Assembly (NCBI GenBank): GCA_041393535.1
Contig: JAWKJY010000004.1
Span: forward strand, 248,001 to 312,000
DNA: 64,000 bases
Source of the DNA: JAWKJY01 sp041393535
Lineage (GTDB): Bacteria; Actinomycetota; Thermoleophilia; Gaiellales; Gaiellaceae
Reading direction: 5' to 3'
The translations under genes were made by a program, and so were the position numbers. The notes beneath the pieces are model-generated. The model searched no databases. It saw nothing but the letters and a program-made list of their open reading frames with translations, and was not told where the DNA came from. This document shows, piece by piece, positions 28,677 to 38,059 of this stretch; positions within the stretch are counted from its first letter, which is position 1, and every line of letters begins with the position of its first letter.

Positions 28677-29555
28677 TCAGCTGCGGAAGTGCTCCCAGCC
28701 GCGGGCCTCGATCGGCGACCCGCCGAGGCGGATCACGACGCCCTCGCCAGGGACGCACCGGCCGATCGCGGGGAAGCCGAGCGCCGCGGCGTCGTCCGGC
28801 GCGAGCGCCGCGAGCAGCTCGTAGTCCTCGCCCAGCGTCCAGAAGTGCGCGTCGCCCGCGCGGGCGAGCCCGGAGGCGAGCGGGATCGCCTCGACGTCGA
28901 GCTCGATCGCGCACCCCGAGCGACGCGCCATGTGCCCGGCGTCCGTCGCGAGCCCGTCGGAGAGGTCGAGCAGCGCGTGCGCCACGGCCGCGAGGCGTCG
29001 CCCCTCGTCGAGCCGCAGGGGCGGCCGGTGGTGGAGCTCGATCAGGTCGTCGCAGCCGGCGAGGCCTGCCTCGAGGGCGTGCAGACCGGCGGCCGAGCCG
29101 CCGAGCGGTCCCGTCACGACCACCACGTCGCCGGGAAGCGCACCGCCCCGACCTGGCACCCGCGAGCTGCGGCCGATCGCGGTCACCGTCAGCGCGAGCA
29201 GGTGCCCCGAGGTCGTGTCGCCGCCGCGGACGGGCACACCCGGCTCGTTCAGCCCCTCGTACAGCTCGAGCACCGCCTCCGCGCGGGCCTCGGGCGGCGC
29301 GGTCAGCGAGACGAAGAGCGCGAGCGGCTCGCAGCCCGCTGCAGCCAGGTCGCTCAGGTTCACCGCCGCGGCCTTGTACCCGAGATCGTGCCACGACGTC
29401 CAGGCGAGCCGGAAGTGGATGTCCTCGACCATCGTGTCCTGCGTCACCACGATGTCCGGCGGGAGGAGCGCGACGTCGTCGCCGATCGGGCCGGCGAGTC
29501 CGCGCTGCTCGAGCTCCCGCAGGAGACCGAGCTCGCCGAGGTCAGCGAGCCGCAA
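28677..29555 (-). CDS. thiL: thiamine-monophosphate kinase
   Basis: Phosphorylates thiamine phosphate to thiamine diphosphate, the last step of thiamine cofactor synthesis. The 292-residue protein has the AIR-synthase/ThiL fold: GPIGDDVALLP (Mg-binding Asp), VTQDTMVEDIHFRLAW, AAVNLSDLAAAG, RGGDTTSG, LLDLSDGLATD and LGEDYELLAA. The length is a little short but complete. TTG 29555 is the start, lying inside the 3' end of thiD (14-nt overlap), so the two are translationally coupled. There is no thiE or thiC nearby. Confidence 0.93.
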   Translation of the reverse strand: MRLADLGELGLLRELEQRGLAGPIGDDVALLPPDIVVTQDTMVEDIHFRLAWTSWHDLGYKAAAVNLSDLAAAGCEPLALFVSLTAPPEARAEAVLELYEGLNEPGVPVRGGDTTSGHLLALTVTAIGRSSRVPGRGGALPGDVVVVTGPLGGSAAGLHALEAGLAGCDDLIELHHRPPLRLDEGRRLAAVAHALLDLSDGLATDAGHMARRSGCAIELDVEAIPLASGLARAGDAHFWTLGEDYELLAALAPDDAAALGFPAIGRCVPGEGVVIRLGGSPIEARGWEHFRS

Positions 29556-30354
29556 GGCCCAGCACGTCGACCGGGCCGTCGCCCGCGCCGAGGTCGGCGA
29601 TTCCCCGGGCGACGGCCTCCTGGGCGATCCGCGAGGCGCCCCGCGCCGCGGTCTCGAGGTCGTCGCCGCGCGCGAGGAGCGCGCACAGCGCGGCAGAGTG
29701 CGTGCAGCCCGCCCCGTGCGTCGCGCCGGACTCGACGCGCGTCACCGGGATGGGCACGTGCCGCTCGCCGTCGTACAGCCAGTCGACCGGGTCGACGCCG
29801 TGCCCGCCCTTGACGACGACGGCCGGGGCGCCGAGCGCGACGATCGCCTCCGCGAGCTGCTGCCGGTCGACCGTCTCGTCGTACGGCACGCTCGCGAGCC
29901 AGCAGGCTTCGCGCAGGTTCGGCGTGACGACCGTCGCGAGCGGGAGGAGCCGCGAGACGAGCGCGCGGCCGGCGTCCTCCTGCAGGAGCAGCGCGCCGGA
30001 CGACGCGACCATCACCGGGTCGACGACGAGCGGGATGCGCGCCCCGGTCCCGGCCCGCTCCTCGAGGAAGTCGGCGACCGTGTCGATGATCCGCCGGCTG
30101 AACAGCATCCCGGTCTTCGCCGCGTCGACCCCGATGTCGGACACGATCGCGTCGAGCTCCGCCCGGACGAACTCGGCCGGCGCCTCGGTGATGCCCGTGA
30201 CGGCGACGGTGTTCTGGGCGGTCAGCGCGACGATCGCGGTCGTCCCCCAGCAGCCGAGCCGGGCGAAGGCCTTGAGATCGGCCTGGATGCCCGCCCCGCC
30301 CCCCGAGTCGGAGCCCGCGATCGTCAGGCAGCGTGGGATGCGCGCGCCGCTCAC
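29542..30354 (-). CDS. thiD: hydroxymethylpyrimidine/phosphomethylpyrimidine kinase
   Basis: Makes HMP-PP for thiamine synthesis. The 270-residue ribokinase-fold protein begins RIPRCLTIAGSDSGGGAGIQ (substrate loop), then IVALTAQNTVAV, KTGMLFS, LVVDPVMVASSG and the catalytic region THGAGCTHSAALCA, as in ThiD. GTG 30354 is chosen over longer upstream frames because it begins the fold. A TATCCT -10 box ends 9 nt before it. The C-terminus ends GPVDVLGLAAR and overlaps the thiL start by 14 nt, so the pair forms a two-gene thiamine operon. Confidence 0.94.
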   Translation of the reverse strand: MSGARIPRCLTIAGSDSGGGAGIQADLKAFARLGCWGTTAIVALTAQNTVAVTGITEAPAEFVRAELDAIVSDIGVDAAKTGMLFSRRIIDTVADFLEERAGTGARIPLVVDPVMVASSGALLLQEDAGRALVSRLLPLATVVTPNLREACWLASVPYDETVDRQQLAEAIVALGAPAVVVKGGHGVDPVDWLYDGERHVPIPVTRVESGATHGAGCTHSAALCALLARGDDLETAARGASRIAQEAVARGIADLGAGDGPVDVLGLAAR

Positions 30355-30669
30355 GGTCGTCCGAGGATAGCGCCGGGCTGCCGCCCGAGGTCGTGTCCGG
30401 CGGACCCGCCGACGCGGCGCACGCGGGGGATCGGGGCACCGGGGGCCCGCTCCAGCCGCCCCGCCCGGGGCAGCGCCGGCCCCGGCCGCAGGCCCGTGCG
30501 TGCGCGGCGATCTCGGGTCGGGCGGGCGACCGGAGACGGCGAGAGAGGACGGGCCCGGCCCGACGGGACACGTCCTTCGTGCCGATTCCGTCACGAATCC
30601 TCCCCGGGCCCGTTGGTCCCGGGGAGAACCCGCCGACGCCGACCCGGACCGTCTCTAGCATCGACGGGG
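30355..30669. other. divergent intergenic region, thiD and helicase, with a 9-bp hairpin
   Basis: The 315-base region carries the thiD promoter at its left edge and TAGCAT (30656-30661) 8 nt before ATG 30670 at its right. CTCCCCGGG (30600-30608) and CCCGGGGAG (30618-30626) form a 9-bp stem about 30 nt upstream of that -10. CGTGCCG-N4-CGTCACG near 30578-30595 recurs (inverted) in the region upstream of the second dispersed element. No gene is seen. Confidence 0.45.
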
Positions 30670-32913
30670 ATGACCGCGACCGCCGCAGCCTGGGAGTCGC
30701 TCCTCACCGGCGAGGAGGTCGCGCACGCGAGCGTCGAGCCGCCCCGGGCGGCCCGGACCGTCCCGCTGCCCGCCGACCTCCACCCGAGGCTCCGCACGGC
30801 GCTCGCGGCCGCCGGGATCGACGACCTCTACACCCACCAGGCCGACGCGTGGGCGGCCGCACAGCGCGGCGAGCACGTCCTCGTGGCGACGGGGACCGCG
30901 TCCGGCAAGAGCCTGGCCTTCAACCTGCCCGTGCTCCACGCGCTCGCGGGCGATCCGAAGCGACGCGCGCTCTATCTCTACCCGACGAAGGCGCTCGCGC
31001 AGGACCAGGCACGCGCCCTCGCGCACCTGAAGGTGCCCCGCGTCCGCGCGGCCATCTACGACGGCGACACGCCGAGCGAGCAGCGCTGGCAGGTGCGCAA
31101 GTGGGCGAACGCGATTCTCACCAACCCCGACATGCTCCACGTGGGGATCCTCCCGCACCAGGATCGCTGGGCCGACGTGCTCGCGAACCTCGCGTACGTC
31201 GTCGTCGACGAGGCGCACGTCTACCGCGGCGTGTTCGGGTCGCACGTCGCCAACGTCCTGCGCCGCCTCCGCCGCGCCTGCCTCGTGCACGGAGCGGACC
31301 CGCGCGTCCTGCTCGCGACGGCGACGATCGCGAACCCGGCGGAGCACGCCGCAGCGCTGCTCGGGCTCGAGGCGACCGTCGTCGAGCGCGACGGGGCGCC
31401 CCGGGCGGAGCGGACGATCTGCCTCTGGAACCCGGAGCTCGTCGATCCGGAGCTGAACCTCCGCGCGAGCGGGCTGGGCGAGGCTGCGCGCCTCCTCGCC
31501 GGCCTCGTCCAGCAGGGCCAGCGGACGATCTGCTTCGCCAAGAGCCGGAAGGCGGCGGAGCTCGTGCACCGGTTCGCCTGCGATCGACTCGACCCCCGGC
31601 TGGCAGAGCGCCTCTCGCCCTACCGGGCCGGCTACACGCCCGAGCAGCGACGCGCGATCGAGCGACGGCTGATGGACGGCGAGCTGCTCGGCGTGACGGC
31701 GACGGACGCGCTCGAGCTGGGCATCGACGTGGGTCACCTCGACGCGGCGATCTCGCTCGGCTTCCCGGGCACCGTCGCGAGCCTGCGCCAGCAGTGGGGA
31801 CGCGCCGGACGGCGGCGGCCGGGGCTCGCCGTGATGGTCGCGTCCGAGGACGCGCTCGACCAGTTCTTCATGCGTCAGCCGGAGGCGCTGCTCACGCGGC
31901 ACGTCGAGGCCGCGATCCTCGACCACGCGAACCCGCGCATCCTCGACGGGCACCTGCTCGCCGCCGCGTACGAGGGCCCGATCCGCCCGGCCGACGCGGC
32001 GACCCTGGGAGAGGCGGCCGTGGCGCGCGCCGAGCTGCTCGCCGACCGCGGCGAGCTCCGCCGGACGGCGGCCGGGATCGCCTGGGCCGGACGGGACTAC
32101 CCGGCGGGCCGCGTCTCGCTGCGCTCGGCCGGCGGCGCCGGCGTGGCCATCGTCGAGGCCGAGACCGGCGCCGTGCTCGGCACGGTCGAGGAGCACCGCG
32201 CCGCCGCCACGGTGCACGACGGAGCCGTCTACCTCCACCTCGGGGACGCGTTCGAGGTCGAGGCGTTCGACGGCCGCGTGGCGCTCGTCCACCCGTTCAC
32301 GGGGGATTACTACACGCAGACCAAGCGCGACACGACGATCGGGATCGAGGAGCCGCGCGACGTTGAGCGCCGCCTCGGGCTCGAGCTCTCGTTCGGCCGG
32401 GTCTCGGTGACCGAGCAGGTGGTCGCGTACCAGAAGCGCTCGATCAGGGACGGCAAGGCGTTCGAGACGGTCCAGCTGTCGCTGCCCCCGCAGACGTACG
32501 AGACCGAGGCCGTCTGGTTCGTCCCCGGTGAGGAGCAGCTCGCCGGCTTCGACCGGCTTCCCGTGCTGCTCGGAACGCTGCACGCGGCCGAGCACGCCCT
32601 GATCGCGCTGCTGCCGCTCTGGGCGATGTGCGATCGCTGGGACATCGGCGGCCTCTCCACCAACCTCCACCAGGACACGGGCCGACCGACCGTGATCGTC
32701 TACGACGGCCATGCCGGCGGTGTCGGGATCACGGAGCGCGGCTTCCGGGCCTTCGAGGGCTGGGTCGCCGACACGGCCCGGATGCTGGCCGGCTGTCCGT
32801 GCGAGCGCGGCTGCCCGTCGTGCGTCCAGTCGCCGAAGTGCGGCAACCTGAACGAGCCGCTCGACAAGGCGGGAGCCCTGCTCCTGCTCGAGCGGCTGCT
32901 GGCCGCGCGATGA
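30670..32913 (+). CDS. DEAD/DEAH-box helicase with C-terminal DUF1998 (MrfA/YprA type)
   Basis: A 747-residue SF2 helicase. HQADAWAAAQRGEHVLVATG and TASGKSLAFNLP form the Q/Walker A region, VVVDEAHVYRG is motif II, LLATATIANP motif III. ATDALELGIDVGHLDAAISL and QQWGRAGRRRPG are motifs V and VI. The C-terminal third is the DUF1998/MZB part with CPCERGCPSCVQSPKCG, a four-Cys metal cluster. This order matches MrfA (YprA) of Bacillus, which repairs mitomycin C damage, and archaeal Hel308-unrelated relatives. It probably unwinds damaged DNA. ATG 30670 lies 8 nt after TAGCAT, leaderless. MrfB, its usual exonuclease partner, is not adjacent. Confidence 0.9.
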   Translation: MTATAAAWESLLTGEEVAHASVEPPRAARTVPLPADLHPRLRTALAAAGIDDLYTHQADAWAAAQRGEHVLVATGTASGKSLAFNLPVLHALAGDPKRRALYLYPTKALAQDQARALAHLKVPRVRAAIYDGDTPSEQRWQVRKWANAILTNPDMLHVGILPHQDRWADVLANLAYVVVDEAHVYRGVFGSHVANVLRRLRRACLVHGADPRVLLATATIANPAEHAAALLGLEATVVERDGAPRAERTICLWNPELVDPELNLRASGLGEAARLLAGLVQQGQRTICFAKSRKAAELVHRFACDRLDPRLAERLSPYRAGYTPEQRRAIERRLMDGELLGVTATDALELGIDVGHLDAAISLGFPGTVASLRQQWGRAGRRRPGLAVMVASEDALDQFFMRQPEALLTRHVEAAILDHANPRILDGHLLAAAYEGPIRPADAATLGEAAVARAELLADRGELRRTAAGIAWAGRDYPAGRVSLRSAGGAGVAIVEAETGAVLGTVEEHRAAATVHDGAVYLHLGDAFEVEAFDGRVALVHPFTGDYYTQTKRDTTIGIEEPRDVERRLGLELSFGRVSVTEQVVAYQKRSIRDGKAFETVQLSLPPQTYETEAVWFVPGEEQLAGFDRLPVLLGTLHAAEHALIALLPLWAMCDRWDIGGLSTNLHQDTGRPTVIVYDGHAGGVGITERGFRAFEGWVADTARMLAGCPCERGCPSCVQSPKCGNLNEPLDKAGALLLLERLLAAR

Positions 32914-32938
32914 GCGCCCCGGGCCGGAGCGGGCGCGA

Positions 32939-33421
32939 TCAGCCGGCCGGCGCCGGTCGCAGGCCGGCGAGCCCGAGCGCGAGGTCGACCGCGCGCTCCG
33001 GCGTGGGCGCGTGGTGGACTCCCTCGCCGTCGATCGGCGGGCCGGGGTCGAGCACCACGACCGGGCGGCCGAGCACCCGGGCGAGCGCGATCTCGGAGGC
33101 CGTGCCCCACGCCCCACCGACGGCGACGACGACCTGCCCGCTCGCAACGACCGCGAGGTTGCGCGCGTGGCCGATCCCGGTGGCCACGGCCAGCGAGATC
33201 CCGTCGTTCGCGGCCGCCGGATCGGTTCCCGGGAGGATGCCCACGACCGTCCCACCGCGGCTGCGGGCACCCCGAGCCACCGACTCCATGACACCCCCGA
33301 GCCCGCCGCAGACGACGACGCACCCGGCCGCCGCGAGCAGCTGCCCGACCTCGAACGCGCGCGCCGCGAGCACGTCGTCGGCGACGCCCGCTCCGATCAC
33401 CGCGACCTGCGGCGCACGCAT
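32939..33421 (-). CDS. SLOG-superfamily (TIGR00725-type, LOG-like) protein
   Basis: A 160-residue Rossmann-like protein: PQVAVIGAGVADD, AAGCVVVCGGLGGVMESVAR (the LOG-like GG-x-G-x-ME/E loop) and GGTVVGILPGTDPAAAN. GIGHARNLAVVASGQVVVAV and GGAWGTASEIALA (PGGxGTxxE-related) follow. It fits the TIGR00725 family related to lysine decarboxylase-like/LOG phosphoribohydrolases, which bind nucleotides. The catalytic Arg-Glu of LOG is only partly kept, so the reaction is uncertain. ATG 33421 sits 7 nt after TACGAT on the minus strand. It is convergent with the helicase (25 nt) and divergent from a histidine kinase. Confidence 0.8.
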   Translation of the reverse strand: MRAPQVAVIGAGVADDVLAARAFEVGQLLAAAGCVVVCGGLGGVMESVARGARSRGGTVVGILPGTDPAAANDGISLAVATGIGHARNLAVVASGQVVVAVGGAWGTASEIALARVLGRPVVVLDPGPPIDGEGVHHAPTPERAVDLALGLAGLRPAPAG

Positions 33422-33479
33422 CGGCGCGATCGTAGCCCCGCGAGGCCCCGGCGACGCTCGACGCGTGCGACACTGAGCC

Positions 33480-35819
33480 ATGGTCGTGGCGCGGGGCGGA
33501 GCGATGCGGCCGGGTGACGTCCCGGTAGCAGTGGACCCCTCCCTCGACCTCCTCGAGCGACTCGGCGTCGCCGCGCTCGCGCTCCGCTGGCCGCTCCCGG
33601 CCGTCCTGGGACGCACGTCCGCGTGTGATGAGCTCCTCGGCATCGACGCGACCCTCGACCCGGCGGCCTGGCCGTGGCTCGCGGCGCTCGCCGGCGCGGC
33701 CGATGCGGATGGGTCGGCCTTCGACCCATGCTCGCCTCGGATCGACGGACGGCGCGCTGCTCCACGTTCGCGCGACGCCCGGCGAGGCGAGCGGCACCAT
33801 GCTGCCCCACCCCGCCCGGGCCGACGGGGGATGCGCGCCGGGGCGCGCGACCGGCGCCGCTCACGGCGACGACAGCGCGGGCGTCTCCCCAGACGCGCCG
33901 GACGACGGCGGCGGCAATGGCTGCGCTCGGCCGCCCGACCTGGATCGGACGCTGCGAGCCCTCCTCGACGGCTCCCAGCTGGCGATCGCGGTCGTCGACC
34001 TCGACGGCGTCGTGCTGCGCTGGAACGCCGGCGCCGAGCACGTCCTCGGGTACCACGCGGCGGACGTCGTCGGCCAGCAGCTGGCCGTCGCCACGCGCGA
34101 CGAGCCCTGCCGGGTCCTCGACCTGCGCGAGCGGATCTCCGCCGGTGAGCAGCAGATCCGCCGCCGGGCGCGCCGGAGGCGGCCCGACGGGACCGAGGTC
34201 GTGGTCGACCAGACGATCACGCCGATCCACGACGCCGACGGGGTCGCGCGCGCCATGCTCCTGGTCGGGGTCGATGCGACCGAGGGCGAGCGGGCGCGGG
34301 CGGCCCTGCACGAGAGCGAGAGCCGGCTGCGGCGGATCGTCGACGAGGCGCCCATCGGGATCGCGTTCACCGATCGCAGCCTCCGGCTGACGCACGTGAA
34401 CCCCGCGTTCTGCGAGATCGTGCAGCGGACGCCCGAGGAGCTGCTCGGCCGCACGGCCGAGGAGTACACGCTCGCCGAGGACTGGGGCGCCGAGCGTCCG
34501 TTGATGGAGCAGCTGGTCGAGGGACGCGCCCGCGCGTACCGCATCGAGAAGCGCTACGTCCGACCGGGCGGCGAGGAGCGCGACGTGATCGTGAACGTCT
34601 ATGCGGCGTCCGAGGCGGCCGGCTCGCCCGCGACGATCGTCGCGATGGTCGAGGACGCCACGGACCGGCGGCGGCTGATGGACCGGCTCGGCCAGGGGGA
34701 GCGCCTCGAGGCGCTCGGCCGCCTCGCCGGCGGGATCGCCCACGACTTCAACAACCTGCTGACCGCGATCATCGGGTATGCCTCCTTCCTCGTCGACGAC
34801 CTCGAGGACGGGTCCCAGCAGCAGCGGGACGCGCTGCGGATCGAGCGCGTCGTCGAGCGCGCGCGCCGCCTGGTGTCGCAGCTCGTCACGTTCGGCCGCG
34901 CAACCGTCCTCGACGCGCAGGAGGTGCACTTCGACACGCTCGTCGCGGGCCTCGGCGAGCTGCTCTCGCGGCCGATGGGCGAGGACGTCGAGCTGATCGT
35001 GGACCTCGGAGCCGGCAGCGCCACTGTCCGGGGCGATCCCGCCCAGCTCGAGCAGGTGGTGGCGAACCTGCTGGTCAACGCCCGCGAGGCCATGCCGAGC
35101 GGCGGTCGCGTCACCCTCGAGACGCGGATCCTGGAGCTCGACGAGCGCGGCGCGGCGCGGTACGTCGACGTCCCGGCCGGGGCCTACGTGCGGCTGCTCG
35201 TCTCCGACACGGGCTCCGGCATGGACGAGCGGACGCAGGAGCGCGTCTTCGAGCCGTTCTTCACCACGAAGGAGACGGGCACCGGGCTCGGGCTCTCCAC
35301 CGTCTACGGGGTTGCGCGCGGCTGCGGCGGCACGGTCGCGCTGGAGAGCGCTCCCGGACGCGGGACGACGGTCGAGGTGCTGCTGCCGCTCGCGGACTCG
35401 GTCGCGGCGATCGAGGCCGTCCCGGTGGCGACACGCGGCGCGGGCGGCGAGGGTGAGACCGTCCTCCTCGTCGAGGACGAGACGATCGTCCGCGAGATGG
35501 CGGCGCGGGCGCTGCGGTCGGCGGGCTACGCCGTCTTCTCGGCCGCGTCGGCGGAGGAGGCGCTCGACCTGCTGCCCACGATCGGGTCGGAGATCGGCGT
35601 GCTCGTCAGCGACGTGATCATGTCCGGCATGAACGGCCGCGACCTGGCCGTCGAGGTCGCGCGCGGCCATCCCGACGTCTGCGTCCTGCTCGTGTCGGGC
35701 TACTCGGGCGACGTGACGGAGCTGCCGACGGGCGTCGGCCGCGCCATCGACTTCCTGCCCAAGCCCCTTCCCACCGAGGTGAGCTCACGCGCCGCGTGCG
35801 CACGCTCCTGGACGGCTGA
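33480..35819 (+). pseudogene. hybrid sensor histidine kinase (PAS-PAS-HisKA-HATPase-REC), two frame changes
   Basis: ATG 33480 lies 5 nt after GACACT. The first about 85 codons (VPVAVDPSLDLLERLGVAAL) are in one frame, which shifts near 33730 to the main frame. That frame holds two PAS domains (about 33.95-34.30 and 34.32-34.68 kb), HisKA with GGIAHDFNNLLTAIIGYASF (His codon 34741), HATPase (DTGSGMDE, FTTKETGTGLGLS) and a REC domain with the acceptor Asp codon at 35611 (VSDVIMSGMNGR). Near 35778 one base appears missing. The restored frame reads ELTRRVRTLLDG and stops at TGA 35817-35819. Without that, the frame runs on into the oxidoreductase gene. No transmembrane helix is seen, so it is a cytoplasmic sensor. 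No partner response regulator is adjacent. Confidence 0.8.
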
Positions 35820-35820
35820 C

Positions 35821-37107
35821 ATGGCGGCGACGCGAGCGGCGCGCGGCGGGACGCTCGTGCTCGGCGGCGGCTTCGCCGGCGCCTGGGTCGCGCGGCTGCT
35901 CGGACGGCACGGCGCCACGATCGTCAGCCCGGAGAACTACTCCCTGTTCACGCCGATCCTGCCGGAGGCGGCCGCGGGGACGGTCGAGCCGCGCCACGCA
36001 GTCGTGCCGCTCCGGGTGATGTGCCCGCAGGCGGAGCTGCTGCTCGGGCGCGCGGTCGCGCTCGACGAGGCCGCCCGGGTCGTCACCGTCGAGACCGACG
36101 TGGGCACGCTCGACGTCGGCTACGAGCAGCTGGTCGTCGCGCTCGGCGCCGTCTCGCGGACGTTCCCCATCCCCGGCCTGGTCGAGCACGGGCGCGGCTT
36201 CAAGACGCTGGCGGACGCGATCGAGCTGCGCAATCACGTCCTGCGCGCGCTCGAGGCCGCGGACGCCGAGCCCGAGCCCGCCCGACGTTCCCGCCACCTC
36301 TCCCACGTCTTCGTCGGAGCCGGCTACGCCGGGGTCGAGGCGGCTGCCGAGCTGCACGACCTCGTCCGCGACGCCCTGCGCTGGTACCCGCGCCTGCGAG
36401 ACGTCCCCCAGCGGTGGCTCCTCGTCGACGCCGCCCCGGCGATCCTGCCGGAGATCCCGCGCCGCCTCGGCACGTACGCCGCACGCCACCTCGAGCGCCA
36501 GGGGATCGAGATCCGCACCGGGACGACGCTCCAGTCGGTCGAGCCCGGCCTCGTCACGCTCTCGGACGGGACGCGCGTCGAGACCGACACCCTCGTGTGG
36601 ACCGCCGGCGTCCAGGCGCACCCGCTGCTCGGCCGGCTGGGCCTGCCCCTCGACGAGCGTGGCCGCGTCGTCGTCGAGCCCACGCTCCGTGTCCGCGGGC
36701 GCGACCGCGTCTGGGCGCTCGGTGACTGCGCGGCCGTTCCGAACGCCCGCACCCCCGAGCGGCTCGACCCGCCCACCTGCCAGCACGCCCTCCGCCAGGC
36801 ACGCAGGCTCGCGCGGAACCTGCGGGCAAGCGAGGCCGGGAAGGAGCCGCAGCCGTACGGGTACCGGATGCTCGGCCAGGCCGCGACGCTCGGCCGCTAC
36901 AAGGGCATCGCGGACGTGATGGGGCTGCGGCTCTCCGGCTTCCCCGGCTGGTGGTTCACGCGCACCTACCACCTGTACCAGCTCCCCTTGCTGTCCCGGA
37001 AGCTGCGCGTCGTCGCCGACTGGACGACCTCGCTGTTCTTCCGCCGCGACATCGCCGAGCTCGGAACGCTCGGCCACCCCGTCGGGCTGCGTCCCGAGGA
37101 CGACTGA
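35821..37107 (+). CDS. type II NADH dehydrogenase-like FAD/NAD-dependent oxidoreductase
   Basis: The 428-residue flavoprotein has TLVLGGGFAGAWVARLLGR (FAD dinucleotide motif), NYSLFTPILPEAAAGTVEPR (typical NDH-2 active-site stretch), HVFVGAGYAGVEAAAELHDL (NAD motif) and WALGDCAAVPN (second FAD motif). The amphipathic C-terminus, with LPLLSRKLRVVADWTTSLFF, matches membrane anchoring in NDH-2. It would pass electrons from NADH to quinone without proton pumping. ATG 35821 follows the kinase TGA by one base, so the sensor and oxidoreductase are likely one operon. It could be another member of the same fold such as sulfide:quinone reductase, but Cys residues for that are lacking. Confidence 0.88.
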   Translation: MAATRAARGGTLVLGGGFAGAWVARLLGRHGATIVSPENYSLFTPILPEAAAGTVEPRHAVVPLRVMCPQAELLLGRAVALDEAARVVTVETDVGTLDVGYEQLVVALGAVSRTFPIPGLVEHGRGFKTLADAIELRNHVLRALEAADAEPEPARRSRHLSHVFVGAGYAGVEAAAELHDLVRDALRWYPRLRDVPQRWLLVDAAPAILPEIPRRLGTYAARHLERQGIEIRTGTTLQSVEPGLVTLSDGTRVETDTLVWTAGVQAHPLLGRLGLPLDERGRVVVEPTLRVRGRDRVWALGDCAAVPNARTPERLDPPTCQHALRQARRLARNLRASEAGKEPQPYGYRMLGQAATLGRYKGIADVMGLRLSGFPGWWFTRTYHLYQLPLLSRKLRVVADWTTSLFFRRDIAELGTLGHPVGLRPEDD

Positions 37108-37289
37108 CCCCAGGCCGGCGGCCCCGGGCCGGCGGCCGGGCGGCAGCCCTCCCCCGGGACGAGCGAGAGGCCAGCTCGCGTCGCCCGCTCGCCGAGCGCA
37201 CGTCGAACGACGGTCCGACCCATCGACTCGGACGTTCGACGCCGAGCCCAGACCCGAACCGGTGCGCGGCGAGACCCTGCCCGGCCCAT

Positions 37290-37345
37290 CCGCCGGGACA
37301 TCGGCGAGCTCGGGACGCTCGGCCATGCGGTCGGGCCGCGTCCCG
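37290..37345 (+). repeat. relic copy of the 3' end of the NDH-2-like gene
   Basis: These 56 bases match 37041-37096 (codons for RRDIAELGTLGHPVGLRP) at 49 of 56 positions, 249 bases downstream of the original. It would read RRDIGELGTLGHAVGPRP. It has no upstream gene body, so it is a remnant of tandem duplication. Confidence 0.7.
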
Positions 37346-37611
37346 GCGTCACCCACCCGCGACCCGGTTCGGGGGCGGCGCCGCCCGCCTGCCCGTCGGC
37401 AACCCCTCCCGCGGACGGGTGGTACACCGTCTCGGTGCGTCCACCCACTCGCCGAGCGCAGGGTCGGGTGGCGGCCGGACCCATCGACCCGGGCGGTCGA
37501 CGTCAAGCACTGGGCCAGCCGGACGGGCAAGACCGTCCCGTGTACGCCAAGGCCGCCCGGGACCGGGACCGGGACCGGCGAGACCCTCTGCAACCGAGAC
37601 CGACGACCCGA

Positions 37612-38059
37612 ACCGCCGATCCCCGCACACGAAGCCCGCACCGGCCCCGGCCGACGGCCCTCGCCGGAGAGCATCGTCCAGCGGCCACCGGGCCCTGGTC
37701 GTCGTACGGAGCGCAGCCCGCACCGCCGATCCCCGCACACGAAGCCCGCACCGGCCCCGGCCGACGGCCCTCGCCGGAGAGCATCGTCCAGCGACCACCG
37801 GGCCCCTGGTCGTCGTACGGAGCGCAGCCCGCACCGCCGATCCCCGCACACGAAGCCCGCACCGGCCCCGGCCGACGGCCCTCGCCGGAGAGCATCGTCC
37901 AGCGTCCACCGGGCCCCTGGTCGTCGTACGGAGCGCAGCCCGCACCGCCGATCCCCGCACACGAAACCCGCACCGGCCCCGGCCGACGGCCCTCGCCGGA
38001 GAGCATCGTCCAGCGTCCACCGGGCCCCTGGTCGTCGTACGGAGCGCAGCCCGCACCGC
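37612..38059. repeat. tandem array, four copies of a 110-111 bp unit
   Basis: Copies begin at 37612, 37722, 37833 and 37944 (first base of ACCGCCGATCCCCGCACACG), and a truncated fifth begins at 38055. The first period is 110 because CCCC is CCC in GGGCCCTGG; the rest are 111. Copies are nearly identical. The main differences are one base after AGCG (G, A, T, T) and GAAGCCC versus GAAACCC in copy 4. The 111-bp period is a multiple of three, so all six frames stay open as 37-residue repeats. No start signal or codon pattern supports translation. Some copies can form CGACCA-N9-TGGTCG hairpins. Confidence 0.85.

Noticed and set aside
33625..37107. A genuine kinase-NDH-2 fusion protein
   Set aside because: The restored frame gives a natural REC C-terminus and a stop one base before the oxidoreductase ATG.
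37041..37345. attL/attR of an integrated element
   Set aside because: Only 249 bases separate the copies, identity is 49/56 and no integrase is present; local tandem duplication explains it.
37612..38059. CRISPR array
   Set aside because: The units are contiguous 111-bp repeats without variable spacers, and no cas genes are near.
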